Made by a program: the position numbers and the translations under genes
In this document: in pieces, positions 57,701-64,000 of the stretch
Position numbering within the stretch: the stretch's first letter is position 1
How the letters are laid out: each line of letters opens with the position of its first letter
Assembly (NCBI GenBank): GCA_032358255.1
Contig: JAULBX010001447.1
Location: forward strand, 90,253 to 154,252
Direction: 5' to 3'
Length of the DNA stretch: 64,000 bases
Source: Heterotrichella gracilis
Lineage: Eukaryota > Sar > Xanthophyceae > Tribonematales > Xanthonemataceae
The notes under the pieces: generated by a model
Seen by the model: the letters and a program-made list of their open reading frames with translations, nothing else
The model's database searches: none
Told to the model about the DNA's origin: nothing

Positions 57701-60700
57701 CCCCAAACCCTCCGCTGCCCCAGGCGACCCCGCCAACCCCCAGACCAACCGCCCCGGCCTGGTCATCCTGACCATCGAGCTGGAGAACGCGCTGGCCTCC
57801 ATGCCCGCCACCACCCTGCCCTCGCGCCTGTGGTCGCCCTACCGCGAGCCCCTGATTAAGTTCCTCAACCGCTACGTGGGCGAGGCCACCGCGTACTTTT
57901 TGGACGCCACCCGCATGTCCAACCCCAACTACTTCAACAGGTTCCTGGCCATCGTGCGGTCCGAGCAGGGCCGGCCGCTGCTGCAGAGCGTCATGCAGAA
58001 TGCGGACAAGCTGGCCATGCTGCTGATGCCGGGCAGCGGGGAAGGTGGGTGCGCAAGTGTGATGCATTTTTTTGGGGGAGGGTTTTTGTGCAGGGTTTAG
58101 ATAAGATTGGATGGAGGCTGGATTACGTCTGCAGGATCCTGCGTACGCCATGAATTTACAGGATTTCTAACAGTCACGAGGGAGCCAACTCGACTCACGG
58201 AGAGCATTCCCTCACCGTCCTGTCATGCTGTCCCGCCCTTTACCCGCCATTCTCTTGAACCTCGTACCCCTCAGGCCACTTTGTCCCCCGTTGCTATAGT
58301 GTCCCCCACCCCGCCCCTCTGTGACCCCCCCGTTTTCCTCCCCTTCAGGCCACTCCAACCCCCTTGAGACCCAGCTGCACTGCCTGCACCTGCTGTCCGT
58401 CATCACGCGGCTCCAGCCCGACTGGCTGCCTGACCACATCTTTGAGGTGCTCATGGCAAAGTGGAAAGCGCCGGCACGGGTGGAAAGGTGAGGAGAGGAT
58501 AATATAATTTGGATGGTTGGATAGTCATTTGTAGATGTACATGACCACTGGATGGCGGGGAAAGGGAGAGGAGGTTGTGGGAGGGGCGAGACGTTTACAC
58601 TTATGAGAATCCCCTGCGATTTTTTATTGGTCATCATCCATTACAGGATCAAGTTCGTTTGGGAACAGAAATGTTCCTATGCAAAGGCGGGTGCACGCCA
58701 TTGACAAGCCCCAAACCCCGCCATCTTGCACACCACTAACATACAACCCTCCCCTCCCTTTCCCCCCCAGGCTGCAGAAGGAGATGGAGCTGCCGCTGCT
58801 GCAAGTGCTCGAGTCCAAGCGCATCGCAAAGTGCGTGCTGGGCTACGTGCGGCGCCACCCCGAGCAGGTGTCCCCGCTGCTCCAGCTGTGCTCCATCTTC
58901 CTCACCACCACGCGCGTCGACTTCTCCTTCCTCAAGGACTTTTACACGGACGTGGTGGCGCAGCACTACAGCGCGGAGCACAAGCAGGAGGTGCGGGGAC
59001 CCTAGGGAAGGGTCTGTAACATGTTACTTGCTTTCCAAATCACAGGAAAAACATGCTTCACACATCTCATACTGTGTGCTGGGTGGTGTGCGTGTGGCGC
59101 TGCAGCAGGCTGGGGAAAAATGTGTGGGGGTGAAGTAGGTATGTATCCATGTCTCCCTCTTGAGGGCTTTTATGCTGAGGTAGTGGCGCAGCAGCACAGG
59201 GCAGAGCACATGCAGGAGGTGGGGGAAACCCTAGCAAAGGGTTTGTGGCGGTCTTAGGGTATACGACGGTGAGGTATGCAGGGGTTCTACACTGGCGTGG
59301 TCAACAGGTGACCGAGGGATCCCATCTATATCTGATGCGATGCACCTTACATCTCTGACCGCCCCCTTCTGCAATCCTGTCACAGTTCTGCTTGCCGCAA
59401 TTCCCTTAAAATCCCAAATTTTTAGTAGTGCACGCCTCCCCCTTGTGACCGCCTCCCTCTCCCCCCGCGCTCAGGTCCTCTCCCAGTTCCTGTCTGCGTT
59501 CAAGTCCCAGTCGCTGCCCCAGGAGCAGCTGATGTACGCGCTGCGCCTGCTCATACTGCCAGTGCTGGACGAGGCGTTCACCAGGGGGGAGGCAATACTG
59601 TCCGAGGAGGGGGTGACCACCATAGTCAAGGACCTGCTGGACCCGCCGGATGACGTGGCAGGTGGGTGGGGCACCGAGGGTCTTGATCAGGGCTTTGTTT
59701 AGGCACCGGGGATTCTGATTTAGGGTTTCAATAAGGCCTATGGTTAGTGTTTTGGTTGTGACCCACAAGTAGTTGGCCAGGGACAGGGTAGCAACAAGCA
59801 ACGGAAAAAGCATTTATATAAACAAACTAATAATAAAAATAAAAACTCTTCTCTATTTAGCAGCACTGTATCAGGTACATTCCTGAAATACCACTAGTCC
59901 GGACACTGTTGCAACACAGGCCACGTTGCAACAGCTTCCAGGTCAGCCCAAGAAAACCACAGGGTCTTAATCAACGCAACCAAAACCCTAGGAAGGGTCC
60001 TAACCATCCTAACCAAAACCCTAAACCTAGCCACCATCACCTGGCCTTGCAGCCAAGTACAGCGAGGGCCTGAAAATCGAGCTGCTCAAGCTGGACACGC
60101 TGCTCATCCCTGAAAACCCTAGGCCCTAGTCACCCTGAACCCTAACCGCCCCGCCACCCCTTGCAGCCAAGTACAGCGAGGGCCTGAAGATCGAGCTGCT
60201 CAAGCTGGGAACGCTGCTCATCCGGCGCGTGCCCGGCAGCAGCATGAGCCAGCACCGCAAGGAGTTGATCAAGTACGGGTGGGGCATGCTCAAGCGAGAC
60301 GACAGCTGCAAGTACTACTCGTTCCTCTACGTGGCGCACTTTTTGTCGGAGTTCTCCGCGCCAGAGAAGATCGTGCTGCAGGTGGGTAAACCTTGATTGG
60401 CGTGGGAAGGGCAGGAGGCTGGGTGTGTGTAGCTTATTGTTGGTAGCTAGCAACCATTTGTGCGGGTCTTTCATGCGAGCATATGCAATTTGGAATATGC
60501 CTTCGGGATGGTTTGGGGATCTGGTAACATTTGAAGCACACTTTTCAGCCAAAATCGCTGCGGTAATCGGGGTATGAAGACCCGAATTACGGTAGGTGAT
60601 GTTGGACGCTTTGTGTAAGGCTGGGTGCTGGTGTTGGTCTTGGGTTTGGTGATAGGGGTAGCTACTACTCACATCAAAGCCCTTTTAAAACCCTATCAAA

Positions 60701-63678
60701 ACGCTGCCCAAAACCCTTGCAAAACCCTCCCCACGCAGGTGTTTGTGGCCCTGCTGCGCACCTGCCAGCCCGACTCCCGCCGCAATCTTGTGCGCCAGGC
60801 GCTAGATGTGCTCACCCCTGCAGTGGCCAAGAGCCTGGTCAACAGCGGGGCGGAGGGGGGGTCCCAAGGGGGGTCGCAATTCCAGGGGGCGTCGCAATCC
60901 CAGGGTGTCCCGTCATCCCAGGGGGCGCCGTCTTCGTCCCAGGGAGGGGGCACGCAGGGGTACAAGGTCCCGCTGTGGATTCGGTGCGTGGGTGGGGTTT
61001 GCGGGGGGGTCTCGGCAGCGTGGGTATGCACGCTTGGTTTTTGCACGAGAAGGGGTGTCAATTTTATGTCTGCAGTAGGGTTTCTTCAATATGTAAACTC
61101 CTGTAAAATGCAAACCTTGCAACCATGCATAACCTGCCACCTTACCTGGTATACCAAGAAGGGCCACTCCCTCCCTTTATCCCTACCTGAAAACCCCACC
61201 CTAAAACCTACCGCCCCCGCAGGTACACCAAGAAGATCCTGGTTGAGGAGGGCCACTCGCTGCCGCACCTCATCCACATATGGCAGCTCATCGTGCGCCA
61301 CGGGGACCTGTTCTACCCAGCCCGGTCCCAGTTTGTGTCGCTTATGGTCAGCTCGCTGGCAAGGTTTGGCCTGCCGCAAAATTCCCCCGCTGAGAACCGG
61401 CGCCTAGCGATTGACTTGGCCGCGCTCATTGTGCGGTGGGAGCAGCAGCGGCGGGCAAATGCGGTGGCGGCGGGAGCCGGCGAGGAGGGGGTGGAGACGG
61501 CTGCGGGGGCGGAGGTGGGTGTGGTGGTGGGGGCGCATGGTGTGGCATGGTGTGGCAGGGATTGGCAGTGGGCTAGGCAGCTTTGGCATGTGGTCCCTAC
61601 AGTATGCATGTTATACTTGCAAATATAATATACTTATAGACTCAAGTATATAACATGCATACTGATGCATGTTAGTATGCATGTTACACACATATGCATA
61701 ACATGTAATTCACACCAGCCTTGTGTGCAGTGCTTGCAAAATGGGGTCTTTGCTCAGGCATGCATAGGTGCTTTCTCCGCAGAGTAGCCAACCACCCTTG
61801 CTGCCAACCCACACCCCTCCCCTTGATTGTGCAGGCACCGGAGGCCGCCACCAAGAAGCGCAGCCGCTCCGACATGGAGGCCACTGACGAGCCCCCCGCC
61901 CCCATACCCCCCACACCCCCCACCGAGGCGCCATCCCCCGACGCCCCCCTGGCACAAGGGGATGACCCCTCCGGGGCCCCCGCCCCACCCCCCGCCAAGC
62001 AGCTCAAGGCAGAGGATGGCAGCGCGGTAGCCACTGAGGCGGCGCCAGGTGGCGCCTCCACCTCTGGTGCAGGTGGCGAGGGGGGCGGGGTGCTGGCGTC
62101 TGAGGCGTCCGACCTGGGTAGGATCGGCAGCATGCGGCTGCAGCCCTCGCCCTCGCTCACTGACCTGCCGGTGCAGGGCAGTGCTCAGGTGGGTGGTCAC
62201 GCTAGCGCAGGGTGTAGGGTAGTTTGTTGCCATGGCGGAGGTCTTGGTGCCCTGCTTGCTTAGGTTCAAGCCCCATTGCTGTGCCAAGCAGAAACCACAA
62301 GCCCTGGTGTTTGCCCAGCAGAAAAGCATCCCACGGACGTCCTGAACGATCCCCTTGCATGGCATTGGACAGGTCGTGTGTTTGACCCAGCCCAGGCTCC
62401 AGCCCCTCTCCTGAAAGTACCATGCCCCCCCTTCGCCTGCAGGCCCCCCCGCGCGCCCCCTCGGTTGACAACGAGTTCAAGCCCTCCCCCACCATGATCG
62501 AGATGATCATCAACTTCCTCATGCGCATGACCTTCCTGCTGGGCGAGGGCAAGGAGAAGGACGTGCAGCAGCTGCAGCAGCACACGCTCATGCTGCTCAG
62601 GATAGCGCTGGCGCTGTGGCCCGAGGTGCGGGGCTTTGCTAGGTTTTAAGTAGGGTTTTGTAGGGTTTTGTAGGGCAGAGACGTTTACCTGCTGGCCAGG
62701 AGGCTTTGATTAAGCATTGCATGATGTGGGCAAAAACAATTTGGTCTGTCCTTGGGATGGTCTGGATGCCGTCTGTTAAAAAATTTCACCCTGTTTTACA
62801 TTTATGTACAACCAAATATTTAGCTACTTGGAATCTCTCGCCATTACCATCAATACCCTCTACACACACCCTGTCACCCCCCTACCACGCGCTGCTCAAA
62901 CCCTACCTATATCCTGCTCAACCCCTATTTAACCCCTACCCCGCAGGCCAACGTGAAGATGGGCTACCTTGAGAAGCTGCTGCAGACCAACATCCAGGCG
63001 CAGCTTGACCCGCCCCCCGCCCTGGTCACCGCGCTGGAGGTTATGCGCCTGGTGCTGGACAAGCACAGCCAGTCATTCGTGCTGTCGTCGTACCAGATGG
63101 TGGGTAGGGGTGCACGGGTGGGGGAGGATTGGGGGTGTTTTGATCCCTTTGTGTGTGTGAGAGAGGGTGAAGGGGCAGGGGTGTCCTCTAATTGCCGTGG
63201 GTGTGCGAGGGTGGGAGTGGGTGTCCCCTCCCCTTGCGTACCGGCTCCGTGCCTCCCCCTTTTTGATTGCTTGGTTTACTGGGGTTCATTCTGACTACAC
63301 ACTGCCAGCACTTGGTCTTTTCCCTTCATTACATGTATATCCCCGACCTGCCGTGCGTCGATTGTGGCCTCCACATGTTGTTGCAATGGCCCCCTCCCCC
63401 CCCACACATCGTTGCCATGCTGTACCCTACCTTCAGCACTCTCGCAATCGACAACCCCAATCCCCTGCTGTGCATGTGCAGATTGTCGCCATGCTTGACC
63501 CCACCTTCAGCACCATTCCAATTATTGACCCCAATCCCTTCCCCTGCATGTGCAGATTGTGGCCATGCTGGACCCCACCTTCAGCACCAAGCACGCCACC
63601 ATCGTGCAGCAGCTGTGCGCGGCGCTCAAGATACTCTACTCAAAGTACCCCGTGCCAAAGCCGGAGACGGTCAAGGAG
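45702..63678 (+). CDS. TRA1: Tra1/TRRAP, scaffold of SAGA and NuA4-type acetyltransferase complexes: first 35 exons (~2,478 codons), 3' part outside window
   Basis: Exons: 45702-45759, 45997-46373, 46572-46710, 47032-47186, 47506-47693, 48070-48246, 48573-48702, 49013-49198, 49469-49735, 50017-50211, 50484-50786, 51172-51432, 51730-51928, 52217-52380, 52706-52780, 52963-53208, 53518-53886, 54305-54501, 54723-55074, 55363-55545, 55838-56020, 56331-56497, 56753-57021, 57301-57462, 57724-58044, 58349-58487, 58771-58990, 59475-59661, 60167-60381, 60739-60983, 61223-61514, 61835-62188, 62443-62625, 62947-63099, 63556-63678. All phases agree. Tra1/TRRAP is a HEAT-repeat PIKK-family pseudokinase that binds activators. 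Diagnostic blocks are LDRDNEENGLVCMRIIFDVH, ALRPLAYSMLAELTHHVR, GMRTLEYWVDSLNPEFL, RQALDVLTPAVAK, KKILVEEGHSLPHLIHIWQL and RRLAIDLAALIVRWEQQRR. The start MLTAERLQEHA matches the family N-terminus. FAT and kinase-like domains lie beyond the window. Low-complexity inserts are in exons 17, 19 (Glu-rich) and 32. Exon 20 may instead end at 55539 with a GC donor. Confidence 0.96.
47711..47758 (+). repeat. Copy of the exon 5 end and donor of Tra1/TRRAP in intron 5
   Basis: CACGCGCAGCATGCTG...TTGAAGAAGTGTGGGTGG repeats the exon end CACGCGCAACGTGCTG...TTCAAGAAGTGAGTGGGTGG that finishes at 47693, only 18 bp away. The donor GTGAGT has become GTGTGG. Confidence 0.8.
50833..51014 (+). repeat. Diverged copy of ~140 nt of exon 11 in intron 11
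   Basis: The exon 11 stretch coding LLLFRGLANSKYESLYAVFG (50647-50712) recurs at 50833-50890 with a frame-breaking change and TGA codons. Its later part (CTCAGGGCCATGCTGGATGG) recurs at about 50994-51014. Confidence 0.8.
53249..53300 (+). repeat. Copy of the exon 16 3' end, with a stop, in intron 16
   Basis: CCAGCCTCAAGGAACTGGAC...GTGGAG copies the last ~50 nt of exon 16 (ending 53208) with CTGGATGCA changed to TAGGACGCG, which introduces a stop. CCCTAAAC repeats lie on both sides. A shorter echo follows at about 53430-53465. Confidence 0.88.
57548..57672 (+). repeat. Copies of the exon 24 end and the exon 25 start inside intron 24
   Basis: 57548-57603 repeats the exon 24 end (GCGGTCATGTTCTTGGAGGC...TTCAGTGCGTGCCGGG). 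57644-57662 repeats the exon 25 start with its acceptor (CAGGCGACCCCGCCAACCC). Both ends of the same intron have therefore been duplicated inward, with AACCCTAA patches between them. Confidence 0.85.
59161..59300 (+). repeat. Copies of the exon 27 end in intron 27
   Basis: 59161-59224 repeats the last ~60 nt of exon 27 (GTAGTGGCGCAGCAGCACAG versus GTGGTGGCGCAGCACTACAG). A weaker second copy (TTCTACACTGGCGTGGT) lies at about 59283-59300. Confidence 0.82.
60045..60109 (+). repeat. Duplicated start of exon 29 with intact acceptor
   Basis: CCTTGCAG followed by CCAAGTACAGCGAGGGCCTG is present at 60045-60109 and again at the functional acceptor (60166/60167), nearly identical over 50 nt at a spacing of ~113 bp. 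The upstream copy has no donor and runs into CCCTGAAAACCC. Confidence 0.9.
61147..61180 (+). repeat. Short copy of the exon 31 start
   Basis: GGTATACCAAGAAGGGCCAC at ~61148 repeats the exon 31 start (GTACACCAAGAAG...GGGCCACTCGCTG, from 61223) with an internal deletion of ~15 nt. Confidence 0.7.
63405..63600 (+). repeat. Three tandem copies of the exon 35 start, ~75 bp apart
   Basis: Acceptor plus first codons ([AG]TTG[TC][CG]GCCATGCT...CC[CT]ACCTTCAGCAC) occur at 63408-63440, 63474-63515 and the functional copy from 63549. The last two have identical ATGTGCAG acceptors, and a tiny fourth echo is at about 63358. The middle copy could act as a competing acceptor. Confidence 0.88.
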
Positions 63679-63938
63679 GTGCGAGGGAGAACCCTAGCGC
63701 AAACCCTACCGCAAATCCTGCATGCTGCTGCCCCATGGCGACCCCAGCTTCAATACTCAGATCCAGCGCTGCTTCAGCACGTGCACTTCTCCTTATGTTT
63801 CCATCCCGCGTCTGTTGTGTCAAATTGAGGGAAATGGGTAAACTACCATATGCTGCGCAACTTAAACAACCAAAATTACTCTGCAGCCACAACCCTGAAC
63901 CCTAGAAACCCTGCACGCGCGCGGTGGGGCGGGGCCGG

Positions 63939-63939
<1 letters not shown>

Positions 63940-64000
<61 letters not shown>
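63940..64000. repeat. Poly-G run at the window end
   Basis: At least 61 consecutive G residues run to the edge of the window, inside an intron of the Tra1/TRRAP gene. Such length is more likely a sequencing or assembly artefact, or a contig edge, than native sequence, although a real G-tract cannot be excluded. Confidence 0.85.

Overview
The window is nuclear DNA from a eukaryote, most likely a chlorophyte green alga, probably of the Chlamydomonadales type. The reasons are: intron-dense genes with GT-AG introns; a tandem pair of secreted cysteine- and proline-rich wall-type proteins; a membrane receptor kinase of the architecture common in algae; TGTAA-type candidate poly(A) signals; and many plant-type (CCCTAAA)n telomere-like patches. 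I cannot name the species. All gene models below were built by hand from splice sites, reading phase and family similarity. No transcript evidence was available.

Layout from left to right. The 3' end of an unidentified + strand gene (to 494) converges on a complete nine-exon SAMHD1-like HD-domain dNTPase gene (minus, 1296-5358). Two paralogous + strand genes follow (7820-8806 and 11165-12243). Each has a signal-peptide exon, a large exon coding CxxCHGTSC modules on proline-rich spacers, and a duplicated promoter. They converge on a 21-exon minus-strand gene (13506-23785) coding a TPR protein with two tandem arginine-methyltransferase-like domains. Next is a seven-exon minus-strand gene (24964-30604) whose first ~300 codons are Arp2/3 subunit ARPC2 and whose remaining ~1,085 codons are a long tail with about ten copies of a beta-strand-like repeat I do not recognise. 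A gene-poor 6.8 kb follows, carrying a satellite-like tandem repeat and a strong hairpin. A receptor-like kinase gene (+, 37429-43857) comes next, and the right-hand 18 kb is the first 35 exons (~2,478 codons) of the SAGA/NuA4 scaffold Tra1/TRRAP. The gene runs off the window, which ends in a poly-G run.

The genes do not form a pathway: dNTP control, wall or matrix proteins, protein methylation or scaffolding, actin nucleation, signalling and transcription co-activation are simply neighbours. What unites the window is a structural habit. In four of the multi-exon genes, 15-100 bp pieces spanning an exon end and its splice site have been copied in tandem into the adjacent intron. The copies often carry stops or frameshifts, and telomere-like repeats often lie between or beside them. 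This recurrent exon-boundary duplication and the ARPC2 chimera are the two observations I would follow up first.
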